A stretch of 43,843 nt of DNA from Pseudomonadota bacterium (GTDB lineage Bacteria; Pseudomonadota; Gammaproteobacteria; Burkholderiales; Burkholderiaceae_C). The stretch lies in contig JAKQJK010000077.1 in the NCBI GenBank assembly GCA_029561195.1, forward strand, positions 1 through 43,843, given 5' to 3'. The notes under the pieces are model-generated. The model was not told the DNA's origin and made no database searches. It was given only the letters and a program-made list of their open reading frames with translations. A program made the position numbers and the translations under genes. This document shows, in pieces, positions 9,931 to 17,658 of this stretch. How positions within the stretch are numbered: position 1 is the first letter of the stretch; the number at the start of each line of letters is the position of its first letter.

Positions 9931-10816
9931 CAGGCTCGCTCATGGGAGCGTAAAGGCCGTAGCAACGTATGGCGTTGCCAGCCCAAAAAGCATATTGCTC
10001 GGACTCGCTCAGGCGAGCTGTTGCCCACGTCTGCGCGATTGAGTGCACAGAAGAATAGTCCACCGCCAACTCACAAACTGGCCAATCCGAGCCAAACATC
10101 AGCCGCTCGGGACCAAAGGCGTCCAGAGCCAGGTCGAAACAGCTGTGGATCGTACGCTCGTCAGCAGGCTTCAGACCAGGATTGTTCTGCCAGTGGGCTT
10201 CCGTGACGAGGCCGGACAATTTGCACATCACGTGAGGCATTGAAGCAATCTCGCGAATGCATGCAGACCATTCCTCTCCCACTTGTGTGCTGCGACCCCA
10301 GTCCCGCACGGCCGGCTTGCCAACATGGTCTAGCACCAGCCAATGAGCGGCATGACGTCGGCAAAAATCGCCTGCGTCAGGCAACTGGTGGCCGAATACC
10401 AGCACGTCGTAAACAAGCTGTCTCTTTTGCAGCAACGACACCCCTCGATTGAATGCCGGGCTTTCAATCAAGGCGGCAATATCAGGTTCGTCCTGCAAGA
10501 TGTGGCGAAACCCGCGCAATGCAGATGCACCGGCCCATTTTTCCAGCTGCTCACTGAGCTTGTCTGATGCCAGGTCCACCCACCCAACGACGCCCAGAAT
10601 CCGGGGCTCATGTGCCGCAAGCTGCAGCAGAAAGTCTGTCTCTTTAAGGGACCCACGCGCCTGAACCGCAACCACCGCATTTACACCACAAGCTTCAGTC
10701 ACCGACTGGCTGTCGTGCGGTAAACGATCCCGACGAAGGACAGACATGGATTCACTGATCCACGGAAACTCGTCAGGCTGGTATCGCCAAAAATGCTGAT
10801 GGGTATCAATTTTCAT
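9923..10816 (-). CDS. Amidohydrolase-2/COG3618 sugar lactonase (fuconolactonase/rhamnonolactonase-like)
   Basis: A 297-residue TIM-barrel metal-dependent hydrolase of the amidohydrolase-2 family. The metal motif His6-x-His8 (IDTHQHFW) opens the protein, WLVLDHVGKP lies mid-protein, and MFGSDWPVCEL near the C-terminus holds the conserved catalytic aspartate. Family members characterised in sugar pathways open L-fucono-, L-rhamnono- or similar aldonolactones. The position behind RbsA/C/B-like transporter genes on the same strand supports a lactonase in non-phosphorylative sugar breakdown, but the exact sugar cannot be read from sequence. The ATG at 10816 is chosen because the protein family starts there; an upstream frame extension to 10882 would read through the terminator hairpin. 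That terminator, 16 bases ahead, separates the gene from the transporter genes. Confidence 0.82.
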   Translation of the reverse strand: MKIDTHQHFWRYQPDEFPWISESMSVLRRDRLPHDSQSVTEACGVNAVVAVQARGSLKETDFLLQLAAHEPRILGVVGWVDLASDKLSEQLEKWAGASALRGFRHILQDEPDIAALIESPAFNRGVSLLQKRQLVYDVLVFGHQLPDAGDFCRRHAAHWLVLDHVGKPAVRDWGRSTQVGEEWSACIREIASMPHVMCKLSGLVTEAHWQNNPGLKPADERTIHSCFDLALDAFGPERLMFGSDWPVCELAVDYSSVHSIAQTWATARLSESEQYAFWAGNAIRCYGLYAPMSEPVI

Positions 10817-10831
10817 GGGTACTCGCCATAC

Positions 10832-10859
10832 AAAAAAAACCGCCAGGTCTCCCTGGCGG
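10832..10859 (-). terminator. Intrinsic terminator between the sugar-binding-protein gene and the lactonase gene
   Basis: Read on the minus strand, CCGCCAGG-GAGA-CCTGGCGG forms a perfect 8-bp GC-rich hairpin (10840-10859) followed directly by eight T (10839-10832). It lies 19 bases after the stop codon of the binding-protein gene and ends 15 bases ahead of the lactonase start codon. It should end or attenuate transcription coming from the transporter genes. Confidence 0.9.
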
Positions 10860-10878
10860 CTCGTTATGGCTGATCTGA

Positions 10879-11820
10879 TCAATCGTAAAGAACCGCCGCG
10901 ATCTGGGCTTCCTTCATGTTGTTCTTGTCGTAGTAGTAAAAGCCGGTGTCGATGATCTTGGGCAACTTCTCACCCTTCAAGGCCTTCACAGCCGCCTCCA
11001 CCGTCTTATAGCCAATGCCCACAGGGTTTTGCGTGATCGCGCCGGCAATGGTACCGTCGTTGATCATGTCCTTCTGCGCTTTGCCAGAGTCAAAGCCGAT
11101 GATGATCAAGCCGGTTTTCTTGGCTTCCTTGATGCCTTTACCTGCACCGATAGCACCCGGTTCATTGGTACCAAAAATACCCTTCAGCTTGGGATGTGCC
11201 TGCACCAGAGCCTTGGCAATCTCGGCAGACTTTAGCTGGTCACCGCCATACTGCACGTCAACCACCTTGATCTTGGGGTACTTGGCCTTGATCTGGTTCA
11301 GGAAACCATCGCGGCGGTCCACGCCGGTGCGGCTGGTCTGGTCGTGGGCAATCACGGCAACTTCCCCTTCACCACCAATTTTCTCGGCCATCTTGTCAGC
11401 AGCCAGTGCGGCGGCGGACACGTTGTTGGTGGTGGCGGTGGTCACCGGAATATCGCTGTCCACACCGGAGTCAAAGGCGATGACCGGGACTTTGGCCGCT
11501 TGGGCCTTCTTCAGTAGCGGGATCGCGGCCTTGCTGTCCAACGCGGCAAATCCTATGGCAGCCGGCTTCTTGGCCATGGCAGCCGACAGCATGTCAATCT
11601 GCTTGTCCACTTGCTGTTCAGTCTCGGGGCCCTCGAAAGTGATTTTGACCTTGTAGTCTTTGGCGGCCTGGTCAGCGCCCTGCTTCACGGCTTGCCAGAA
11701 CTGGTGCTGGAAGCCCTTGGAAATCATGGGGATGTAGATCTCCTGGGCGGTTGCGAAGCTGGAAAAACCAGCCAGTGCCAAGCCAGCGGTCAGAGCCAGC
11801 AGTTTTCTCTTTGCGTTCAT
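10879..11820 (-). CDS. RbsB-like periplasmic sugar-binding protein
   Basis: A 313-residue periplasmic-binding-protein-4 family protein that would deliver a monosaccharide to the RbsC/RbsA-like importer. A clear signal peptide runs from MNAKRKLLALTAGLALAG to about residue 26 (FATAQ), and the mature part starts EIYIPMISKGFQHQFWQAV. The hinge and ligand-binding motifs VPVIAFDSGVDSD, AVIAHDQTSRTGVDRRDGF and GIFGTNEPGAIGAG are of the ribose/xylose/allose class. The start at 11820 is fixed by AGGAG just ahead and by the signal peptide. It is the third gene of the minus-strand transporter set and is followed by a strong terminator, which suits high expression of the binding protein. The sugar itself is unknown. 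Confidence 0.9.
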   Translation of the reverse strand: MNAKRKLLALTAGLALAGFSSFATAQEIYIPMISKGFQHQFWQAVKQGADQAAKDYKVKITFEGPETEQQVDKQIDMLSAAMAKKPAAIGFAALDSKAAIPLLKKAQAAKVPVIAFDSGVDSDIPVTTATTNNVSAAALAADKMAEKIGGEGEVAVIAHDQTSRTGVDRRDGFLNQIKAKYPKIKVVDVQYGGDQLKSAEIAKALVQAHPKLKGIFGTNEPGAIGAGKGIKEAKKTGLIIIGFDSGKAQKDMINDGTIAGAITQNPVGIGYKTVEAAVKALKGEKLPKIIDTGFYYYDKNNMKEAQIAAVLYD

Positions 11821-11912
11821 GGGTTGTCTCCTGTTAAGAAAAGTAATGTCACACGGAATCACGAGGTTAATCTTATAAAACGGGGCTATTCAGGGGATGT
11901 CGTGCAGTCTCC

Positions 11913-12917
11913 TTATTTCTTGTTGCGGCGCAGGTTGTCGGTGTAAACCGCCAGAATGATGATGAGCCCGGTGAGCACCATCTGCCACTCCTGGGCCACC
12001 GACATGATGCGCAAGCCGTTGATCAGCACGCTCATGATGAAAGCGCCGATGATGGTGCCCAGGATGGTGCCGACACCGCCACTCAGCGAGGTGCCGCCAA
12101 TCACCACCGCCGCGATAGCATCGAGTTCATAGCCCTGACCCAGCGCGGGTTGCGCTGAATTCAGGCGGGAGGCGATCAGCAATCCGGAAATGCCGCATAT
12201 CCCGCCTGCAAAGGTATAGATGATGACTTTCCAACGGTCCACATTCACACCCGACAGACGAACTGCTTCTTCATTGCTGCCCAGTGCAAAGGTGTAACGG
12301 CCCAAGGCGGTTTTGTTCAACACCACAGCGCTGATGATGGCCACCACAAACAGGATGAGCACGCCATTGGGAATCGGCAGCGACGGAAACACGTCGCCGA
12401 TCAGGGAACCCAGAGAAATCTGGTCAAAGCCCTCTACATCACTGAAGTAAATCGGCCGGGTCTGGGTGATTAGCAGCGACAGGCCCTTGAGCAGCATCAT
12501 CATGCCCAACGTGGCAATAAAAGGCGGCACCTTGAGCTTGGTGATGGCCAGGCCGGACACGCAGCCTGACATGGCCCCCATGCCCAGTGCACACACCACC
12601 CCCAGGGGCATGGGCATGCCCAGGTTGACCATGAAAACGCCCGCCATTACGGCGCAAAACGTCATCAACACGCCCACAGAAAGGTCAATACCCGACGTGA
12701 TGATGATGAAGGTGCTGGCAATGGCCAGCACACCAATGACGGTGGTGGACTGCAAGATGCCGATGATGTTGTCCTGCGTCATGAAAGCATCGGGTTTGAG
12801 CACGGTGAACACCAGAATCAGCGCGATCAGGCTGGCAAAGGCGAGCAGCTTTTGCTTGGCCTGGCCGCCAGACAACCGGGCCAGCCAGGAGGAAGAGGAA
12901 GTTGTGGGTTCGGACAT
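11913..12917 (-). CDS. RbsC-like sugar ABC transporter permease
   Basis: A 334-residue inner-membrane permease of the ribose/xylose/galactoside (BPD_transp_2) family, with eight or more hydrophobic segments. Typical family motifs are present: TSGIDLSVGVLMTF near residue 70, LALGMMMLLKG-like glycine-rich helices, and GRYTFALGSNEEAVRLSGVNV, followed by LDAIAAVVIGGTSLSGGVGT. It would form a homodimer that binds the RbsA-like ATPase. AAGG lies 8-9 bases ahead of the ATG. The gene sits between the ATPase gene (29-base gap) and the binding-protein gene (92-base gap), in which I see no other element. Confidence 0.93.
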   Translation of the reverse strand: MSEPTTSSSSWLARLSGGQAKQKLLAFASLIALILVFTVLKPDAFMTQDNIIGILQSTTVIGVLAIASTFIIITSGIDLSVGVLMTFCAVMAGVFMVNLGMPMPLGVVCALGMGAMSGCVSGLAITKLKVPPFIATLGMMMLLKGLSLLITQTRPIYFSDVEGFDQISLGSLIGDVFPSLPIPNGVLILFVVAIISAVVLNKTALGRYTFALGSNEEAVRLSGVNVDRWKVIIYTFAGGICGISGLLIASRLNSAQPALGQGYELDAIAAVVIGGTSLSGGVGTILGTIIGAFIMSVLINGLRIMSVAQEWQMVLTGLIIILAVYTDNLRRNKK

Positions 12918-12946
12918 GTAGGTGTACCTTGGTTTTTATTAGCGTG

Positions 12947-14458
12947 TCAGTGCACGGTGGCGCCTGTCTCACGCCGCGTAGCCAGGGCCATCAGGCTCTC
13001 TTGAGTAGCTTCGTCACCGCGCACCTCACCAGTTACACGGCCTTCACACATCACCAGCACGCGATGGCTGAGCTGCAGCACCTCTGGCAGTTCGCTGGAG
13101 ATCACGATGATGGCGCGACCCTGTGCGGCCAGATCGTTCAGCAATTTGTAAATCTCGCTTTTGGCGCCTACGTCAATTCCGCGGGTGGGCTCATCAAAAA
13201 TCAGCACATCGCAGTCCTGCACCAGCCACTTGGCAATCACCACCTTTTGCTGGTTTCCGCCTGAAAGAAGCTTCGCGGTTTGGGTGAGCGATGGTGTCTT
13301 GATGCGCAGCTTCTCCACCATCTGCTGCGAGATGGCCTGGATAGCCGGGCGGTTCAAAAACATGCCCCACTTGAGCCAGCGTTTCAGACTGGGCAGCGTG
13401 ATGTTGGACTCCACATCCATGCCCGTGGCCAAACCAAAATGCTTGCGGTCTTCGGACAAATAGCCAATGCCGGCCTGCACCGCATCCTGGGGTGAGCGCA
13501 GGCGGATCACCTGGCCACGCACGCGCACTTCGCCCGACTCAATCGGGTCGGCACCAAACACGGCGCGCGCCACCTCGGTGCGCCCTGCGCCCATGAGGCC
13601 GGCAAAGCCTAGAATTTCGCCCCGACGCACAGAGAAGCTCACATCCCGAATCACTCGGCCGCGGTTCAAGCCACGCACATCGAGTACCACCTCGTTCGCA
13701 GAAGTGTCGGGAATTGTCTTCTCAGACTGCTCCAGCTTGCGCCCCACCATCATGGCAATCACCTCCTGCATGGGCGTGGCTGCTGGCACGGTGGCAATGT
13801 AGGCACCATCGCGCATCACGGTAATACGGTCAGCGATACGCTGGATCTCGTCCATTTTGTGCGAAATGTAGACAATGCCCACGCCCTCTGTTTTGAGCTG
13901 ACGAATGATGCGAAACAGCTCTTCAATCTCGGCGTTGTTTAGCGCTGCGGTCGGCTCGTCCATAATGAGCACGCGCGACTTGTGCGACAGCGCCTTGGCA
14001 ATCTCCACCATCTGCTGGCGCGCCACTGTCAGTTCGCCAATCGGGGTAGTTGGCGACATCGCCAGATTCATGCGGTCAAACACCACCTGGGTATCTCGGT
14101 TGAGCTGCGCCTCGTCCAGAAACAGGCCCAGGGTATTGCGTGGCTCACGGCCCAGAAAGATGTTTTGCGCTGCCGTCAGGTGGCCCATCAGGTGCAACTC
14201 CTGGTGGATGATGCCAATGGCCAGCGACTGCGCATGCGCCGGACTGTCAATCTCCACTGGCTTGCCATCCAGCAGCACTTCGCCACTGTCTTTGCGGTAC
14301 ACGCCCGCCAGAATTTTCATAAGCGTGGACTTGCCTGCACCGTTCTCGCCCATGAGGGCATGAACCTCGCCTGCCAACAGTTCAAACTGGCAGTCGTCCA
14401 GCGCGCGTACACCCGGAAAGGACTTGTTGAGGTGCTGGATACTTACGATTGGCGTCAC
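12947..14458 (-). CDS. RbsA-like sugar ABC transporter ATPase (tandem ABC domains)
   Basis: A protein of about 503 residues with two ABC domains, as usual for RbsA/XylG/MglA ATPases. The first domain has Walker [10 protein letters not shown] and Walker [12 protein letters not shown]. The second has [15 protein letters not shown] and [18 protein letters not shown], with the degenerate second P-loop LMGAGRTE typical of the family. No ATG fits the start: the frame offers GTG at 14458 and TTG at 14464. GTG is preferred because GAG at about 14470 is well spaced from it but too close to the TTG. It is the first gene of the minus-strand sugar operon, and its promoter region carries paired palindromes shared with the divergent IclR gene. 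Confidence 0.92.
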   Translation of the reverse strand: MTPIVSIQHLNKSFPGVRALDDCQFELLAGEVHALMGENGAGKSTLMKILAGVYRKDSGEVLLDGKPVEIDSPAHAQSLAIGIIHQELHLMGHLTAAQNIFLGREPRNTLGLFLDEAQLNRDTQVVFDRMNLAMSPTTPIGELTVARQQMVEIAKALSHKSRVLIMDEPTAALNNAEIEELFRIIRQLKTEGVGIVYISHKMDEIQRIADRITVMRDGAYIATVPAATPMQEVIAMMVGRKLEQSEKTIPDTSANEVVLDVRGLNRGRVIRDVSFSVRRGEILGFAGLMGAGRTEVARAVFGADPIESGEVRVRGQVIRLRSPQDAVQAGIGYLSEDRKHFGLATGMDVESNITLPSLKRWLKWGMFLNRPAIQAISQQMVEKLRIKTPSLTQTAKLLSGGNQQKVVIAKWLVQDCDVLIFDEPTRGIDVGAKSEIYKLLNDLAAQGRAIIVISSELPEVLQLSHRVLVMCEGRVTGEVRGDEATQESLMALATRRETGATVH

Positions 14459-14475
14459 GAGCAAGTCTCAAATAA

Positions 14476-14506
14476 TTCATTTATGAATAATCTGTTCATA
14501 TATGAA
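14476..14506. promoter_or_regulatory. Two adjacent TTCAT..ATGAA palindromes, probable operator of the IclR-family regulator
   Basis: TTCATTTATGAA (14476-14487; arms TTCAT/ATGAA) and the perfect 12-base palindrome TTCATATATGAA (14495-14506) lie 19 bases apart centre to centre. They sit 18 bases ahead of the transporter ATPase start and in the shared region with the divergent iclR gene. Similar spaced A/T-rich dyads are bound by IclR-family dimers or tetramers, so autoregulation plus control of the sugar operon is inferred. Confidence 0.65.
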
Positions 14507-14618
14507 GAGTGATACTATGCGGCTTTTGGCGTGTATCGCCTAGGACTTTCCCTAGTTTTCGGCATGATGATTTCGAACCAATCCCGATTTGTTCGCCCTC
14601 CCACCAGACACCCAGATC

Positions 14619-15485
14619 ATGCGGTCCAAGTCGCCCTCTAATCGTCGTGATTCTGACCCTCCAGCCATGTCAGGCGTCGCGGAGCACCCACCGATCGGGT
14701 TGGCAGACGACCGCTATCGGGCCCCTGCTCTGGACAAAGGGCTAGATATTCTGGAGCTGCTGGCGAAGCAGCCACAAGGGCTTACCCGTGCTGAAATCGT
14801 CAAAGAGATGGACCGCAGTGCCAGCGAGATTTACCGCATGCTGGAGCGCCTGGTCGCGCGCCAATATGTGCTGCGCTCGTCCTCCGGCGATCGTTACTCA
14901 CTTAGCCTCAAGTTGTTTGCACTGGCGCACATTCACCCGCCATTGAACCGCCTGGTCACTCAGGCGCTCCCCATCATGGACGAGTTTGCCAGCAAGGCCG
15001 AGCAGTCGTGCCACATGGGCGTGCATGACCGGGGCAACGTCTTGATTACAGCCCAGGTCAACGGGCCGGGACCGTGGGGTATGTCTACGCGGCTGGGGTC
15101 CCGCGTGGGGCTGTTGGACACCGCTTCAGGGCGGGCACTCATCGCGTTTGCAGAGCCTGAACAGGCCCGGCAGATGCTGGCCCAGCACACGGCGCTGGAT
15201 GGCGAGGTGCCCATTTCTCCAGACGAACTGGCCCGGGCCTTGCAGAGCGTGCGTGAACTGGGATACGTGGAGGGAGACAGCCTGCAATCGTTCGGGGTTG
15301 TGGACATTTCCTGTCCGATCCTGGGGCCGGACAATACGGCGCTGGCGGCGCTGACATGCCCTTACATCCGCCGGATTGACCGGCACATAGGGCCCAATCA
15401 GCAGCAGGTACGCGGCATGTTGTTGCACGCCGCGCAGGTGCTGTCGCTGACGCAGGGCATGACTCGCGATGCGCGGATCAAGTAA
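14619..15485 (+). CDS. IclR-family transcriptional regulator of the sugar module
   Basis: A regulator of about 288 residues. The N-terminal winged helix-turn-helix spans roughly residues 35-100 (ALDKGLDILELL, then EIVKEMDRSASEIYRMLERL), and the C-terminal IclR effector domain follows (about 110-275, with LLDTASGRALIAF and the DISCPILGPDNTALAALT stretch). Start choice is uncertain: ATG at 14619 and ATG at 14667 are both in frame and neither has a good ribosome binding site; a TTG at 14589 is less likely. It diverges from the RbsA-like gene over twin palindromes and most likely represses or activates the sugar operon in response to a sugar-derived ligand. The tRNA-Gly gene begins only 14 bases after its stop codon. 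Confidence 0.9.
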   Translation: MRSKSPSNRRDSDPPAMSGVAEHPPIGLADDRYRAPALDKGLDILELLAKQPQGLTRAEIVKEMDRSASEIYRMLERLVARQYVLRSSSGDRYSLSLKLFALAHIHPPLNRLVTQALPIMDEFASKAEQSCHMGVHDRGNVLITAQVNGPGPWGMSTRLGSRVGLLDTASGRALIAFAEPEQARQMLAQHTALDGEVPISPDELARALQSVRELGYVEGDSLQSFGVVDISCPILGPDNTALAALTCPYIRRIDRHIGPNQQQVRGMLLHAAQVLSLTQGMTRDARIK

Positions 15486-15499
15486 ACTCCTGCTGCATG

Positions 15500-15572
15500 C
15501 GGGTGTAGTTCAATGGTAGAACGCTAGCTTCCCAAGCTCGATACGTGAGTTCGATTCTCATCACCCGCTCCA
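15500..15572 (+). tRNA. tRNA-Gly(CCC), with an atypical anticodon stem
   Basis: The acceptor arms GCGGGTG/CACCCGC, the D arm GTTC-AATGGTA-GAAC, the T arm GTGAG-TTCGATT-CTCAT and an encoded 3' CCA are all intact. The anticodon loop TTCCCAA gives anticodon CCC, reading GGG glycine codons. The anticodon stem is odd: the 5' strand is CTAGC, but only GCTC follows the loop before the usual variable-loop ATAC. Three pairs form (A-T, G-C, C-G) and the outer two are mismatched or missing. The gene is 73 bases long; the E. coli counterpart, as I recall it, is 74. It may be a decaying gene, a tolerated variant, or a single-base sequence error. No separate promoter is evident in the 14 bases after iclR. 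Confidence 0.85.
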
Positions 15573-15585
15573 GATTCCGAACCAC

Positions 15586-15615
15586 AAAAAAAGGCCCCTC
15601 AGGGCCTTTTTGCTT
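15586..15615. terminator. Bidirectional intrinsic terminator between tRNA-Gly and scoB
   Basis: AAAAAAAGGCCC-CTC-AGGGCCTTTTT forms a GC-rich stem flanked by A and T runs (15586-15611), so it has a T-tract on both strands. It can end the tRNA transcript on the plus strand and the scoAB transcript on the minus strand. Confidence 0.9.
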
Positions 15616-15638
15616 TCCAGTTCTTCCCAGTTTGAAAA

Positions 15639-16277
15639 TCAGATCAGTTTGACGCCGGTTTTCGACTGCAATAGATCCAACGTAACGCCGGGCGCCAGTT
15701 CCATCACTTTGAGACCTTCAGGCGTGACATCCATCACGGCAAGATCGGTAATGATGCGGTCCACCACGCCTACGCCGGTCAGCGGCAGGTTGCAGGTGGG
15801 CAGAATCTTCAGGTCTTCGGAGCCGTCTTTCTTTTTGGCAACGTGCTCCATTAGCACGATCACGCGCTTCACGCCGGCCACCAGGTCCATCGCACCACCC
15901 ATGCCTTTGACCATCTTGCCGGGGATCATCCAGTTGGCCAGATCACCTTTTTCACTGACCTGCATGGCGCCCAGAATGCTCAGGTTGATCTTGCCACCGC
16001 GGATCATGGCAAAGCTTTCATGGCTGCCAAAGATGCTGGAGCCCTTGATGGTGGTTACGGTCTGTTTGCCGGCATTGATGAGGTCGGCATCCACTTCGTC
16101 TTCGTAGGGGAAAGGGCCAATGCCCAGCATGCCGTTCTCGCTTTGCAGCCAGACCTCCACGTGGTCTGGCACATGGTTGGCTACCAGTGTCGGGATACCA
16201 ATGCCCAGGTTGACGTAGAAGCCATCTTGCAGTTCTTGCGCCGCACGTGCGGCCATTTGATCTTGGGTCCAGGCCAT
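15639..16277 (-). CDS. scoB: 3-oxoacid CoA-transferase subunit B
   Basis: A 212-residue beta subunit of succinyl-CoA:3-ketoacid CoA-transferase, which moves CoA from succinyl-CoA to acetoacetate or a similar 3-oxoacid. The catalytic glutamate lies in the [10 protein letters not shown] motif (about residues 46-55), and the [19 protein letters not shown] stretch is typical of subunit B. The ATG at 16277 is chosen over an upstream extension because AGGAG precedes it and the family starts at [16 protein letters not shown]. It follows scoA by 10 bases in one operon and ends at a bidirectional terminator. A 3-oxoadipate CoA-transferase (PcaIJ-type) role cannot be excluded from sequence alone. Confidence 0.9.
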   Translation of the reverse strand: MAWTQDQMAARAAQELQDGFYVNLGIGIPTLVANHVPDHVEVWLQSENGMLGIGPFPYEDEVDADLINAGKQTVTTIKGSSIFGSHESFAMIRGGKINLSILGAMQVSEKGDLANWMIPGKMVKGMGGAMDLVAGVKRVIVLMEHVAKKKDGSEDLKILPTCNLPLTGVGVVDRIITDLAVMDVTPEGLKVMELAPGVTLDLLQSKTGVKLI

Positions 16278-16287
16278 GTCGGGCTCC

Positions 16288-16989
16288 TTATTTGCGGTCG
16301 CGCAGGGTGCGCTTTTCAATGCGTTTCTCGGGGGTCGCGTTAAGCACGATGCGGTGCACATAAATGCCCGGCAGGTGCACATCGTCAGGCGCAATTTCGC
16401 CCGTGGCTACGATTCGCTCCACTTCCACAATACAGACCTTGCCCGCCATGGCGGCGGCCGGGTTGAAATTGCGGGCAGTCAGATTGAAGCGCAGGTTGCC
16501 GGATCGGTCAGCGATATCCGCCTTGATCAGCGAAACCTGTGGCATCAGGGAGCGTTCCATGACATAGGTTTCGCCATCGAAATCGCGCAGTTCCTTGCCG
16601 TCGGCCACCATGGTGCCCACACCGGTCTTGGTGAAAAAGGCGGGAATGCCGGCGCCCCCGGCACGCAGCTTCTCGGCCAGCGTGCCTTGCGGGGTGAATT
16701 CAAGCTCCAGTTCACCGGCCAGGTATTGGCGTTCGAACTCCTTGTTTTCGCCCACGTAGCTGGAAATCATTTTCTTGATCTGCCGCGTCTGCAGGAGCTT
16801 GCCCAGGCCAAAGTCATCAATGCCTGCGTTGTTGGAAATCGCCGTCAGGTTCTTGATGCCGGACTCACGCACCGCGTCGATCAGCGCCTCGGGAATGCCA
16901 CACAGGCCAAAACCGCCAACGGCGATCAGATGGCCATCAGCCAGAACGCCTTTCAACGCTTCTGCCGCGCTTGGATATATCTTGTTCAC
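16288..16989 (-). CDS. scoA: 3-oxoacid CoA-transferase subunit A
   Basis: A 233-residue alpha subunit that forms the heteromeric CoA-transferase with ScoB. The CoA-binding glycine-rich motif [13 protein letters not shown] is at about 25-37, and [19 protein letters not shown] and [12 protein letters not shown] are family hallmarks. Similarity to B. subtilis ScoA, as recalled, favours the acetoacetate enzyme over PcaI. The start is a GTG at 16989 with AGGAG eight to nine bases ahead; no ATG fits. It diverges from a PAS-LuxR regulator gene, and the shared 107-base promoter region holds a nested dyad that is a good candidate for control by that regulator. Confidence 0.9.
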   Translation of the reverse strand: MNKIYPSAAEALKGVLADGHLIAVGGFGLCGIPEALIDAVRESGIKNLTAISNNAGIDDFGLGKLLQTRQIKKMISSYVGENKEFERQYLAGELELEFTPQGTLAEKLRAGGAGIPAFFTKTGVGTMVADGKELRDFDGETYVMERSLMPQVSLIKADIADRSGNLRFNLTARNFNPAAAMAGKVCIVEVERIVATGEIAPDDVHLPGIYVHRIVLNATPEKRIEKRTLRDRK

Positions 16990-17020
16990 TTGAGCTGTCT
17001 CCTTTGATGACTCGATTCCC

Positions 17021-17058
17021 GTACGATACTACGTAACCACATACGTAGTTTTTCGTAC
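17021..17058. promoter_or_regulatory. Nested inverted repeat with TACGTA cores, probable operator between scoA and the PAS-LuxR gene
   Basis: The inner arms ACTACGTA (17028-17035) and TACGTAGT (17042-17049) are perfect inverses around a six-base spacer. The outer arms GTACGA (17021-17026) and TCGTAC (17053-17058) are also inverse. The inner arms each contain the palindrome TACGTA, 12 bases apart centre to centre. The site lies in the shared promoter region of scoAB and the LuxR-type regulator, so regulation by that protein is inferred. Confidence 0.65.
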
Positions 17059-17096
17059 AGTGGAACCCTACCCTCACAACCAGCCGCCTTTAAAAC

Positions 17097-17651
17097 ATGG
17101 ACATTGACTACCACCTCGCCTTCGACCTGGCGCCGGTTGGGCTTGTGCTGTCGCGCAACCGGACCATTGTGGACTGCAACCAGCACGTTTGCGAGATGTT
17201 TGGCATCACGCCTGAACAACTCACCGGGCAATCGTTCCAGATTCTTTACCCCAGCGCCGACGAATTCGAGCGCACGGGCGCACGCATAGCGCCCATCTTG
17301 AACCGCAACGGCACCTATGCAGACGACCGCATCATGAAGCGCGTGGACGGCCGCTTCAAGGGCGAAACCTTCTGGTGTCACGTCACCGGGCGCGCCCTCA
17401 ACCGCGAATCACCCCACGAGGCAGGCATCTGGAGTTTTGAAGACCTGAGCGCCAGCCGCCCCGTTAAAACCGGGCTAACAGCCCGCGAACGAGAGGTCGC
17501 CGCACATTTGATGGATGGCCTCACCAGCAAGCAGATTGGCCGCGCCCTGAGCATCAGCCACCGGACAGTCGAGGTGTATCGTGCGCGCCTCATGCGCAAA
17601 TTCAAGGCTTCCACGACAGCGGATCTGGTTCACCGCCTGCTATCGGGTTAG
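17097..17651 (+). CDS. PAS-domain LuxR-family transcriptional regulator
   Basis: A 184-residue one-component regulator. An N-terminal PAS sensor domain covers about residues 5-115 (YHLAFDLAPVGLVLSRNRTI, NQHVCEMFGITPEQLTGQSF), and a C-terminal LuxR-type helix-turn-helix covers about 122-182 (LTAREREVAAHLMDGLTSKQ, ISHRTVEVYRARLMRKF). There is no receiver domain, so the signal is probably sensed by the PAS domain itself; the ligand is unknown. It diverges from scoAB, which is its likely target. The ATG at 17097 lacks an obvious ribosome binding site. It converges with the kinase gene, with only seven bases between the two stop codons. Confidence 0.9.
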   Translation: MDIDYHLAFDLAPVGLVLSRNRTIVDCNQHVCEMFGITPEQLTGQSFQILYPSADEFERTGARIAPILNRNGTYADDRIMKRVDGRFKGETFWCHVTGRALNRESPHEAGIWSFEDLSASRPVKTGLTAREREVAAHLMDGLTSKQIGRALSISHRTVEVYRARLMRKFKASTTADLVHRLLSG

Positions 17652-17658
17652 TCGCAGC

